This document shows, piece after piece, positions 15,321-21,929 of a stretch of 21,929 nucleotides of DNA. The position numbers and the translations under genes are program-made. Within the stretch, counting starts at the first letter, position 1; every line of letters starts with the position of its first letter. The notes beneath the pieces were generated by a model that did no database searches, was not told where the DNA came from, and was given only the letters and a program-made list of their open reading frames with translations. The stretch covers positions 1-21,929 of the forward strand of contig CAAGII010000101.1 of assembly GCA_900769875.1 (NCBI GenBank), given 5' to 3'. The DNA comes from Clostridia bacterium. GTDB taxonomy: Bacteria; Bacillota; Clostridia; Christensenellales; Aristaeellaceae.

Positions 15321-15947
15321 TCATTTCCTTCTGTCGTCTGTGTTTTCGTTTGCGGGCAGGAGGGGCAGCGCGTGCGCCGACATCTGCTGCAGAACAATCC
15401 CGACATTATCCTTCACGGAAGCCATGCCGTCAAGGTACATCACCGGGCACTGCAGCGCATCCGCGCCGCCCGGCAGCGCCGTCTGCCCGCGCGAAGCAAT
15501 CTTCTGCCTGAACGCGCGCGAAATCGCGTACAGATCGCCGCCCGCCTCGACCCGCATGCCAAAGCGCGCCCTCTCCCGTTCGGCCACCCTGCGCAGGCGC
15601 TCGTCCAGCGGCGCGGACACAACAAACGCAAGCGCAATGCGCGGAATGATGGGCGCGCACCAGATCAGATCCACGCTTGCCAGGATCAGGTGCGGGTGAG
15701 CGCTAGCATCCCGCATCAGCATGACGCAGGCCTCTTCCCTGCCCTGCGGGGATGAAAACGGCAGCATGCGCGCGTCCGCATGCGGATCGGGCTGATGCGC
15801 AAGCGCAAGCTGTCTGGAGGCACGCTGCGTCGGAAAGTAGTAATCCTCTGCATCCATCTCCCGATAGCCGGTTGCCAGAGCCAGCGCATGCGCGAGCGTG
15901 GATTTGCCGCTTCCGTTGAGGCCGAGAATCGCAACGGCTGTGTTCAT
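15321..15947 (-). CDS. P-loop kinase-like ATPase (208 aa)
   Basis: The protein starts MNTAVAILGLNGSGKSTLAH, with a Walker A motif (GLNGSGKST, 9-17). Downstream are YREMDAEDYYFPTQRAS, LILASVDLIWCAP and a lid-like RVAERERARFG segment, as in small-molecule kinases of the shikimate/gluconate kinase class and AAA_18-like proteins. The substrate is unknown. Its AGGAGG site lies just after the stop of the flavoprotein gene 12 bases upstream, so they form an operon. Confidence 0.75.
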   Translation of the reverse strand: MNTAVAILGLNGSGKSTLAHALALATGYREMDAEDYYFPTQRASRQLALAHQPDPHADARMLPFSSPQGREEACVMLMRDASAHPHLILASVDLIWCAPIIPRIALAFVVSAPLDERLRRVAERERARFGMRVEAGGDLYAISRAFRQKIASRGQTALPGGADALQCPVMYLDGMASVKDNVGIVLQQMSAHALPLLPANENTDDRRK

Positions 15948-15959
15948 CCGCTCCTCCTG

Positions 15960-16508
15960 TCAGGCAAGGATCGTGTCGCGACAGAACGCGCGGATTTCCT
16001 CCGCGCGCGCAAGCACATCCTCTTTGCTCTCCACGCCGCAAAGGCCCAGCCTTCCGGCCGTCTCGATGTCAAGGTGCCCGTAGAAATGCTCCAGCGTGCC
16101 GATGATGCGCTCGCATTCCGGCATGCCGGGGCCCGTGCGCAGGGCGATGGCGTATCCCTTCTTGCCGCCGCGCAGCGACGCGTGCGGCTCGTGCGTGTTG
16201 CACCATGGCGTGCAGCGGTCGATGAACACCTTGAACTGCCCGGGCACATCCGCCCAGTAGGAGGGCGCGACCAGCACAATCCTGTCCGCCCAGTCAAAAT
16301 GCGCCATGAGCGTGCGCGTATCATCCTGCTGGAAGCAGGCCGCCGTCCTGTGGCAGGCACGGCAGCCCCTGCACAGATGTATGTCGAAATCGTCAATGCA
16401 GCGGGTGCGGATTTCATGGTCATTGTTCATGAATGCCGATACAATGCGCACAATCTCCGCTGTCGCGCCGTGTCTGACGGGGCTGCAGTTCATGATGAGC
16501 AGCTTCAT
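15960..16508 (-). CDS. Flavodoxin/iron-sulfur flavoprotein-like oxidoreductase (182 aa)
   Basis: The start MKLLIMNCSPVRHGATAEIV is the FMN phosphate-binding loop of NADPH-dependent FMN reductases. A compact cysteine cluster follows: C46, C49, C52, C58 (C-x2-C-x2-C-x5-C). This is the pattern that holds the iron-sulfur cluster in archaeal and clostridial iron-sulfur flavoproteins (Isf). SYWADVPGQFKVFIDRC follows. Many flavodoxin-family proteins keep the first cysteines without a proven cluster, so a cluster is inference. The start at 16508 has AAGGAGG six bases upstream. It heads the leftward three-gene operon and is divergent from phoB. Confidence 0.85.
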   Translation of the reverse strand: MKLLIMNCSPVRHGATAEIVRIVSAFMNNDHEIRTRCIDDFDIHLCRGCRACHRTAACFQQDDTRTLMAHFDWADRIVLVAPSYWADVPGQFKVFIDRCTPWCNTHEPHASLRGGKKGYAIALRTGPGMPECERIIGTLEHFYGHLDIETAGRLGLCGVESKEDVLARAEEIRAFCRDTILA

Positions 16509-16539
16509 ATGCTCCTCCTTGGTGTTTTTCGCTGCAAAC

Positions 16540-16568
16540 AGTATAGCACACCATGCTTTTGTTCGGAA
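16540..16568 (-). promoter_or_regulatory. Promoter of the flavoprotein operon
   Basis: Leftward there is a TATACT -10 at 16540-16545, with TGC just before it (extended -10). The -35 position (16563-16568) reads TTCCGA, a weak match. The Pho box lies directly upstream, so phosphate could influence this operon as well. Confidence 0.5.
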
Positions 16569-16571
16569 GAA

Positions 16572-16612
16572 TTAACATAGATTTAACATGGATCGGCTTT
16601 CCGATTTTACAT
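16572..16612 (+). promoter_or_regulatory. Pho box: 11-bp-phased TTAACAT repeats before phoB
   Basis: TTAACAT occurs at 16572-16578 and 16583-16589, exactly 11 bases apart. A third copy, TTTACAT, is at 16606-16612, three turns on from the first plus one base; the unit in between is poor. Direct repeats of TTAACA-like sequence with 11-bp period are how PhoP/PhoB-type regulators bind in Firmicutes. The last repeat ends 8 bases before the TATAAT (16621-16626), occupying the -35 position, as in PhoB-activated promoters. That this two-component system controls itself is inference. Confidence 0.65.
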
Positions 16613-16620
16613 GAAACGGG

Positions 16621-16626
16621 TATAAT
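16621..16626 (+). promoter_or_regulatory. -10 box of the phoB-phoR operon
   Basis: It is a perfect TATAAT. The hexamer 17 bases upstream (TTTCCG) is a poor -35, which fits activation from the Pho box. Transcription would begin near 16633, about 24 bases before the TTG start codon. Confidence 0.65.
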
Positions 16627-16656
16627 GCTGCTGCTTAGGAAAGCGAGGCGACTGCG

Positions 16657-17331
16657 TTGATTTACATTCTCGAAGACGACGCCAGCATCCGTGAGCTGGT
16701 CGCCTATGCGGTGGAAAGCCAGAACATGAGCATCTCCGGGTTTGAGCGCCCCTCCGCCTTCTGGCGCGCGATGGAGGCGCAGCTGCCGGAGCTTGTGCTG
16801 CTGGATGTGATGCTGCCGGAGGAGGACGGGCTCACCGTGCTGAAAAAGCTGCGCACCAGCGCGAAATGGCGCAGTGTGCCGGTGATTATGCTCACCGCGC
16901 GCAACACGGAGTTTGACCGCGTGATGGGGCTGGACGGCGGCGCGGACGACTTTGTATCGAAGCCCTTTGGCATGATGGAGCTGCTGGCGCGTATCCGCGC
17001 CGTGCTTCGCCGCAGCGATCGGGAGCAGGCGCAGGATACCTATCAGCTGGGCAGCATCAGCCTGTCTCTGTCCAGACGCGAGGTGACTGTGGATGGCGTG
17101 GAGGTGCAGCTGACCTTCAAGGAGTTCGAGCTGCTTCTGGTGCTGATGGCGAACGCTGGGCAGGTGCTGAGCCGCAATACGCTGATGGAGCGCGTATGGG
17201 GCGGCGAGTTCCCGCGCGAGAACAGGACGCTGGATGTCCACATCCGCACGCTCAGGTCAAAGCTGGGCAGCGCGGGCGAGATGATCTCCACCGTGCGCGG
17301 CGTGGGCTACAGGATCGGGGAGAATGCATGA
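16657..17331 (+). CDS. phoB: PhoB/OmpR-family response regulator (224 aa)
   Basis: The receiver domain shows the acidic pair D7-D8, phosphoacceptor D50 (LVLLDVMLPEEDG), T80 and K102 (SKPFG). The C-terminal winged helix is of OmpR/PhoB type (LTFKEFELLLVLMANAGQVL, then RTLDVHIRTLRSKLG and VRGVGYRIG). The start is a TTG at 16657, preceded by GAGG 8 bases upstream. No ATG in a sensible place gives the full receiver domain. Its TGA overlaps the phoR ATG by four bases. The Pho box upstream and the phosphate transporter nearby support a phosphate role; other OmpR-family roles (such as cell-wall stress) remain possible. Confidence 0.85.
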   Translation: MIYILEDDASIRELVAYAVESQNMSISGFERPSAFWRAMEAQLPELVLLDVMLPEEDGLTVLKKLRTSAKWRSVPVIMLTARNTEFDRVMGLDGGADDFVSKPFGMMELLARIRAVLRRSDREQAQDTYQLGSISLSLSRREVTVDGVEVQLTFKEFELLLVLMANAGQVLSRNTLMERVWGGEFPRENRTLDVHIRTLRSKLGSAGEMISTVRGVGYRIGENA

Positions 17332-18971
17332 AAAAGAAGCTGTTTCTCCACTTTCTGTGGGTCGGCCTGCTGTCGGCCTGCCTGTGCTGCGGCTGCCTTG
17401 TGGCGGTGATGGCTCAGCAGTCGGCGCACCAGACCTTTCACCGGCTGGCGGCGGAGGCGGAGCTGACGCGTCAGGGCTACGCGGTGGGCGGCTTTCCGTG
17501 GCTTGAGTCGCTTGAGACGGATCTGCGCTTGACGCAGATCGCTCCCGACGGCAGCGTGCTCTACGATAACGAGGCGGACGCCGCGGGCATGGTCAATCAC
17601 CTCAACCGCAGCGAGATTGAGCAGGCGCTTGCATCCGGTCAGGGGCAGAGCATCCATCAGTCCGAAACGCTCATGCAGCGCACCTTCTACTACGCTCTGC
17701 GCATGGATGACGGCACGGTGCTGCGCGTAGCCTGCACCGAAAACTCGGCGCTCTCGGCGCTGATGAGCAGCCTGCCGCTGATTGCCGCGACCATCATGAT
17801 GCTTACGCTGCTCTGCGTCGCGCTTGCGGCAAGGCTGTCCTCACAGCTGGTCAGGCCGATCAATGCCGTGCATCTGGATGAGCCGCGCATGGGCGAGGTC
17901 TATCCGGAGCTTTCGCCGCTGGTGGAACGCATCCGCCAGCAGAACCGCACCATCCGCGAACAGATGGAGCAGCTTCAGCAGAGCCAGCATGAGTTCTCCG
18001 CCCTGACCGGCAATATGAGCGAAGGCTTTCTGCTGATTTCCACCGGCATGGAGGTGCTGTCCGGCAATCACGCCGCGTATCGCCTTCTGCAGATGAACGA
18101 GGAGGAGCACCAGCAGCTGCGCAAGGCCTGCCATGTGCCAAGGATTGTCACGGCAGCCGAATCCGCGCTTGCAGGCGTCAAGGACGAGGCCATCCTGCAG
18201 TTCGGCGCAACCTCATGGCAGATGATCGCCAGCCCGGTTTCATCCGACGGCAGGCTCTACGGCGCGGCAATCCTCCTGCTGGATGTGACTGAGCGCGAAC
18301 GCCGCGAGGCGCTGCGCCGGGAATTCTCCGCCAACGTATCCCACGAGCTGAAAACGCCCCTCACCTCCATTTCCGGCTACGCGGAGCTCCTCAAGGAGGG
18401 CATGCTGCCTCCGGAGAAGACAGGAGACGCGGCTGCGGCCATTTACCGCGAAAGCCAGCGGATGATTGCGCTCATTGGCGACATCATCAAGCTGTCCCGT
18501 CTGGATGAGGCGGACGGCAGCGTGGAGCAGGAGGCAGTCGACCTCTACCAGCTCGCGGGTGAGGTGCTTGAATCGCTCCGCATGGTCGCGCAGGAACGTC
18601 AGATCCGCCTTGAGCTTCGCGGCACCAGCCAGACGGTGATCGGCATTCCGCATGTCCTGCGGGAGATGCTCTACAATCTGTGCGACAACGCGATCAAGTA
18701 CAACCGCGACGGCGGCAGCGTCACAGTCAGCGTGACCGCTGCGCAGTGCCACATCCGCGTGACGGTGGAGGACACCGGCATCGGCATTCCCTATGAGGAG
18801 CAGCAGCGCGTGTTTGAGCGCTTCTACCGTGTGGACAAGAGCCGCAGCCGTGCCATGGGCGGCACGGGGTTGGGGCTGTCCATCGTCAAGCACGGCGCGC
18901 AGCTGCACCGCGCAACGCTTGATCTGACAAGCGAGCCGGACAAGGGCACCACGGTGGCGCTTGTGTTCTGA
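17328..18971 (+). CDS. phoR: PhoR-like sensor histidine kinase (547 aa)
   Basis: A first membrane helix (about 5-29) and a second (about 143-169) enclose an extracellular sensor of ~110 residues. A PAS-like domain (about 222-320) follows, then HisKA with the phosphoacceptor His339 (SHELKTPLTSISGY) and an HATPase domain with N454 (LCDNAIKYN), DTGIGIP (482-488) and GGTGLGL (511-517). All boxes for autophosphorylation are present. The gene overlaps phoB by four bases (ATGA), so the pair is coupled. The order TM-sensor-TM-PAS-kinase is that of PhoR. A cell-envelope sensor of WalK type is less likely given the Pho box. Confidence 0.85.
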   Translation: MKKKLFLHFLWVGLLSACLCCGCLVAVMAQQSAHQTFHRLAAEAELTRQGYAVGGFPWLESLETDLRLTQIAPDGSVLYDNEADAAGMVNHLNRSEIEQALASGQGQSIHQSETLMQRTFYYALRMDDGTVLRVACTENSALSALMSSLPLIAATIMMLTLLCVALAARLSSQLVRPINAVHLDEPRMGEVYPELSPLVERIRQQNRTIREQMEQLQQSQHEFSALTGNMSEGFLLISTGMEVLSGNHAAYRLLQMNEEEHQQLRKACHVPRIVTAAESALAGVKDEAILQFGATSWQMIASPVSSDGRLYGAAILLLDVTERERREALRREFSANVSHELKTPLTSISGYAELLKEGMLPPEKTGDAAAAIYRESQRMIALIGDIIKLSRLDEADGSVEQEAVDLYQLAGEVLESLRMVAQERQIRLELRGTSQTVIGIPHVLREMLYNLCDNAIKYNRDGGSVTVSVTAAQCHIRVTVEDTGIGIPYEEQQRVFERFYRVDKSRSRAMGGTGLGLSIVKHGAQLHRATLDLTSEPDKGTTVALVF

Positions 18972-19050
18972 AATGAAGGACGCTTCCCATGCCGAACGGC
19001 TCACGAGTCAGCCTCCGCAAAGGCTGCGCCGCCCGTATGAGATTTCGCAC

Positions 19051-19084
19051 GCAAAAGGCGTGACCCTGCGGTCACGCCTTTTGC
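19051..19084. terminator. Strong bidirectional terminator
   Basis: Bases 19051-19065 and 19070-19084 form a perfect 15-bp stem with a CTGC loop. Its ends are an A-run and a T-run (GCAAAA...TTTTGC), so it can end transcription both from phoR and from the convergent c-di-GMP gene. Gaps 18972-19050 and 19085-19132 show nothing else. Confidence 0.85.
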
Positions 19085-19132
19085 ATGCCCTGCGCGCCGG
19101 AAGCAGCGCTCAGGGGAACGCATCGCACATGA

Positions 19133-21733
19133 TCAAGCTTCCCTGCCCAGCTCCGGGCTCCACACACAGCTACTGCCCTTGCAGCGCTGCTTGGCGTAGT
19201 ACATGGCACGGTCGGCACGGTCAATCAGCGAGCTGGTGGGCCGCTCGCGCGGGTCGCACAGCGCGATGCCCGCCGAGCAGGTGGCATGGATGCCCTCGGC
19301 CTCCATCCGCCGGCGGAATTCCTGACAGATGTCGTCTGCGCGCTTCTGCGCATCCTCCTCGCTACCCAGATTCGGCAGCACAGCCACAAACTCGTCGCCG
19401 CCGTAGCGGCAGAGGATATCGGTCGGACGGGTCTTGCTGCGCAGCAACTGGGCAAAGCAGAGGATCATCTTGTCGCCCCGGGCGTGACCGTTGGTATCGT
19501 TCACCGTTTTCAGGTTGTCCAGATCGAACATGAACACCGACAGGGGCAGCGCGTCCCGGCGCAGCTGCTCGCCCTCCACCCTCAGACCGCGGCGGTTGAG
19601 GAGGCCGGTTGCGTAATCATGCAGCGCTTCATCCCACAAATCCGCCTCGCGCCTGCGGATGACGGCGTACTGCACCAGATGCTCCACCCTGCGGCGCAGA
19701 TCGGTCATGGGATGGCACTTGCACAGGAAGTCATCCACGCCCAGCAGCAGCGACAGATCCTGCGGATTGTCGCACCGGGGAATCAGCGCAAGAATCGGCG
19801 CCTGCCAGCACGCGTGATTGACACGCAGCGCCTTGAGCACCTCCTGCGAGCCGTCGTCGGGCAGCGACATGCTCAGCACCACCGCAGTAAGCCTTGTATG
19901 CGCGCAGCTCGCCACAGCCATCAGCGCGGCTTCCCTGCTGCCCGCCTCCATCACGCGATAGGCGTTGGAGAGGCTGCTGCGGATAGCGGCACGGTAATGA
20001 TCGTCCTCCTCCACCACCAGAATGGTCGTTTCGTGCGATTCCTGCTCAAGCAGCTGCGACTGGGCCGACTCCACCGCCTGCTCAAGCAGCCGCTGCTCAA
20101 ACTCGTCCGCAGGCATGGGTCTGGCAAAGAAGAAGCCCTGCGCAATGTCGCATCCGGCTTCCTGCAGCCGCTCCACCTGCAGACCGTTCTCCACGCCCTC
20201 CGCGACCACGCTCAGGTGCTTCCAGTGCGCAAGCTCCATAATGTGGCGCAGGATGCTCTCCTCACGGGATTTGGCGGTCTCGTTGCGGACAAATTTCATG
20301 TCCAGCTTGAGCACGTCCAGCTTCATCTCGGTGAGCATGTTCAGCGAGGAATAGCCGCTGCCGAAGTCATCCATCTCAATGATGAACCCATGAGAGCGCA
20401 GCGTGTCCACCGTGCTGAGCAGATGCTCAAGGTATTCGGAATACATGCTCTCGGTGATCTCAAGGTGCAGATTGGCCGGAGAGATACCGTATTTCCCGGT
20501 CAGCTCGATCAGCTTGGCGATCAAATCGCCCTGATACACGTCCTGCCGCGACACGTTGACCGATATTGGCACCGTCGCGATCCCGCGGCTGCGCCACTGA
20601 GCCATGAGCGCGCAGACCCTTTCCCACACAAAATAGTCCAGTTTGGTGATAAAGCCGTTCTTTTCAAACAGCGGAATGAAGTCGCCCGGCGAAACCATGC
20701 CCCATTCGGGATGCCGCCAGCGGACAAGCGCCTCCGCGCCGACCATGTGCCCGCTGCGCAGGCTGTACTTGGGCTGGAGGAACACCTCGAACTGGCCGCT
20801 CTCCAGCGCGGTTTCCATGGCGCCGGTGATCTGCCGCTCACGCAGCAGGCGGCTGCGCATCGCGTCGTCATAGATGGCAACCCTGCAGTTGTAGCGGCCC
20901 TTGATGCTGTCCACGGCAAGCAGCGCGCGGTCGCACATCTGCTCCACGGGCACGGTGCGGTCGATGATCGGATACACGCCCCACTTGATCACCACATCCG
21001 GCATGCTCGCTTCCACACGAGGCGCGTCCTCGGAGATGTAGCGGGCGCGATCCCGCTCCTCCACCGCCTTCTCCTGCAGGCAGAGGAAGCGGTCGGCGCT
21101 GTAGCGGCCGCAAATACCCGAATCGCCCATATGGTCGCGCAGGAGCGCAGCAATCCGGCACAGCAGCTCGTTGCCTGCCTTGATGCCATACACATCGTTA
21201 TACAGCTTGAAATTTTCAATATTGGTGCAGATGATGGTATACTCCGTATCCGGGTTTTCCTCCAGACGCTCATGCACCCTGCGATAGAAATACTCCTTAC
21301 TGAACAGGCCCGTCAGCCTGTCAGACTGCAGTTGATTGACCATGGCCGCCGTTTCGCGCAGCTTGATGAGGCTGGCAACCCTGTGCAGCAGCACCTGCGC
21401 CGCATAGGGCTTGGGCACAAAGTCCGTTGCGCCATGCGCCAGCGCGTCCACCTCGTCCGCCTCGCTGCTGCGCTGGGTAGTAACGATCACCGGGATCAGC
21501 GACCAGTCCTCATGCTGCCGCAGATGCTTGAGGAAGGTATAGCCATCCATCACCGGCATCATCACATCCAGCAGGATCAGCGCGATGTCGCCGCCGCAGT
21601 GCCCGAGGATGTCCAGCGCTTCCTGTCCGTTCTCCGCCTCCAGCGTCCGATAGCTCTGTGCAAGCAGCTCGCACAGCATTTCCCGGTTGAGCGGATTGTC
21701 TTCCACGATTAAAACAGTCCTCGGCGATGACAT
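19133..21733 (-). CDS. Five-domain c-di-GMP protein: REC-GGDEF*-EAL-REC*-GGDEF (866 aa)
   Basis: Domains in order: a receiver (1-125) with phosphoacceptor D56 and K108; a degenerate GGDEF (about 135-290) where the signature reads SADRF (212-216); a complete EAL phosphodiesterase (about 300-550) with EAL 334-336, E425 in LEITES, DDFGSG at 455-460, K476 and EGVE 512-515; a second receiver (about 568-690) whose acceptor position is Ser621, so it is not phosphorylatable; and a canonical GGDEF (about 700-855) with GGDEF 778-782 and an RPTD I-site five residues before it. It can probably both make and break c-di-GMP. No membrane segment is seen. The start at 21733 has AGGAGG seven bases upstream; the ATG at 21739 is too close. 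It is monocistronic. Confidence 0.9.
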   Translation of the reverse strand: MSSPRTVLIVEDNPLNREMLCELLAQSYRTLEAENGQEALDILGHCGGDIALILLDVMMPVMDGYTFLKHLRQHEDWSLIPVIVTTQRSSEADEVDALAHGATDFVPKPYAAQVLLHRVASLIKLRETAAMVNQLQSDRLTGLFSKEYFYRRVHERLEENPDTEYTIICTNIENFKLYNDVYGIKAGNELLCRIAALLRDHMGDSGICGRYSADRFLCLQEKAVEERDRARYISEDAPRVEASMPDVVIKWGVYPIIDRTVPVEQMCDRALLAVDSIKGRYNCRVAIYDDAMRSRLLRERQITGAMETALESGQFEVFLQPKYSLRSGHMVGAEALVRWRHPEWGMVSPGDFIPLFEKNGFITKLDYFVWERVCALMAQWRSRGIATVPISVNVSRQDVYQGDLIAKLIELTGKYGISPANLHLEITESMYSEYLEHLLSTVDTLRSHGFIIEMDDFGSGYSSLNMLTEMKLDVLKLDMKFVRNETAKSREESILRHIMELAHWKHLSVVAEGVENGLQVERLQEAGCDIAQGFFFARPMPADEFEQRLLEQAVESAQSQLLEQESHETTILVVEEDDHYRAAIRSSLSNAYRVMEAGSREAALMAVASCAHTRLTAVVLSMSLPDDGSQEVLKALRVNHACWQAPILALIPRCDNPQDLSLLLGVDDFLCKCHPMTDLRRRVEHLVQYAVIRRREADLWDEALHDYATGLLNRRGLRVEGEQLRRDALPLSVFMFDLDNLKTVNDTNGHARGDKMILCFAQLLRSKTRPTDILCRYGGDEFVAVLPNLGSEEDAQKRADDICQEFRRRMEAEGIHATCSAGIALCDPRERPTSSLIDRADRAMYYAKQRCKGSSCVWSPELGREA

Positions 21734-21801
21734 GGGCATTCCTCCTGCGGTTCATGGTGTTTCGCCCGCCGCGCAAACGGGAGAAGAGTGACATATGTTT
21801 T

Positions 21802-21830
21802 ATTGTACCATAGATTTGCTGTCGAGTTAA
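21802..21830 (-). promoter_or_regulatory. Promoter of the c-di-GMP gene
   Basis: On the minus strand TTAACT (21825-21830) and TACAAT (21802-21807) are separated by 17 bases. The leader to the ATG at 21733 is about 60 bases. An ACATATGT palindrome at 21791-21798 lies near the expected transcription start. Confidence 0.6.
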
Positions 21831-21929
21831 GCTGTATTTTCAAATACTCGGAAATTTGAGAATTGCAAGTTTAAATGACGCATGCCTTGGATAGGATGGG
21901 AGCGAGAGCAGACTGCTCAAAAGCAGAAG
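21831..21929. other. Right edge, no gene supported
   Basis: The last 99 bases are AT-rich and then change character. They contain a 6-bp inverted repeat (TCAAAT/ATTTGA) and a small GAGCA/TGCTC stem. A plus-strand ATG near 21873 opens a frame to the edge but has no ribosome binding site, so I do not call it. Confidence 0.4.

Noticed and set aside
19286..21712. 808-residue rightward open frame
   Set aside because: It is antisense to the five-domain c-di-GMP gene and shows only low-complexity His/Arg/Gln-rich sequence.

Overview
The window looks like a chromosomal segment of a GC-rich, Gram-positive, clostridial-type bacterium, probably a gut Firmicute. This is inferred from the strong AGGAGG-type ribosome binding sites, the GH35/DUF5107 carbohydrate genes under an AraC regulator, the PhoB/PhoR pair with an 11-bp-phased Pho box, and the IS3-type remnant. 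A finer assignment (for example Christensenellales-like) would be a guess. No rRNA, tRNA or CRISPR array was seen.

Region 1 (1-1567) is visibly more AT-rich than the rest and looks like a scrap zone. It holds the start of a short-chain dehydrogenase running off the left edge, a terminator, a possible decayed gene, a small secreted protein of unknown function, and a decayed IS3-family element. The IS OrfA carries two inferred single-base deletions. Its OrfB stops after 32 codons, exactly where the next region begins.

Region 2 (1571-9878) is a carbohydrate-use block. A leftward operon encodes a GH35 beta-galactosidase-type enzyme and a large DUF5107-TPR protein. It is divergent from an AraC-family regulator, with a 9-bp direct repeat in the shared intergenic region. 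Then come an HPr-like gene that appears frameshifted and a leftward PfkB-family fructokinase with its own good promoter.

Region 3 (9944-12594) is a rightward rmlA-rmlC-rmlB operon making a dTDP-deoxysugar precursor. It has a strong promoter and terminator but no rmlD.

Region 4 (12592-18971) has a phosphate theme. A small membrane protein and a Na/Pi-cotransporter with a PhoU-like domain are translationally coupled and leftward. Next is a leftward three-gene set (flavodoxin/iron-sulfur flavoprotein, P-loop kinase-like protein, GNAT acetyltransferase). Divergent from that set is a rightward phoB-phoR pair whose promoter has Pho-box repeats in place of a -35 element, implying autoregulation.

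Region 5 (19051-21929) starts with a strong bidirectional terminator. After it lies a leftward five-domain c-di-GMP protein (REC, degenerate GGDEF, EAL, degenerate REC, canonical GGDEF). The last ~100 bases hold no gene I can support.

I found no clearly new defence or mobile system. The points most worth following up are the five-domain c-di-GMP protein, the GH35/DUF5107-TPR pair, the Pho box and its divergent genes, the decayed HPr, and the IS junction.
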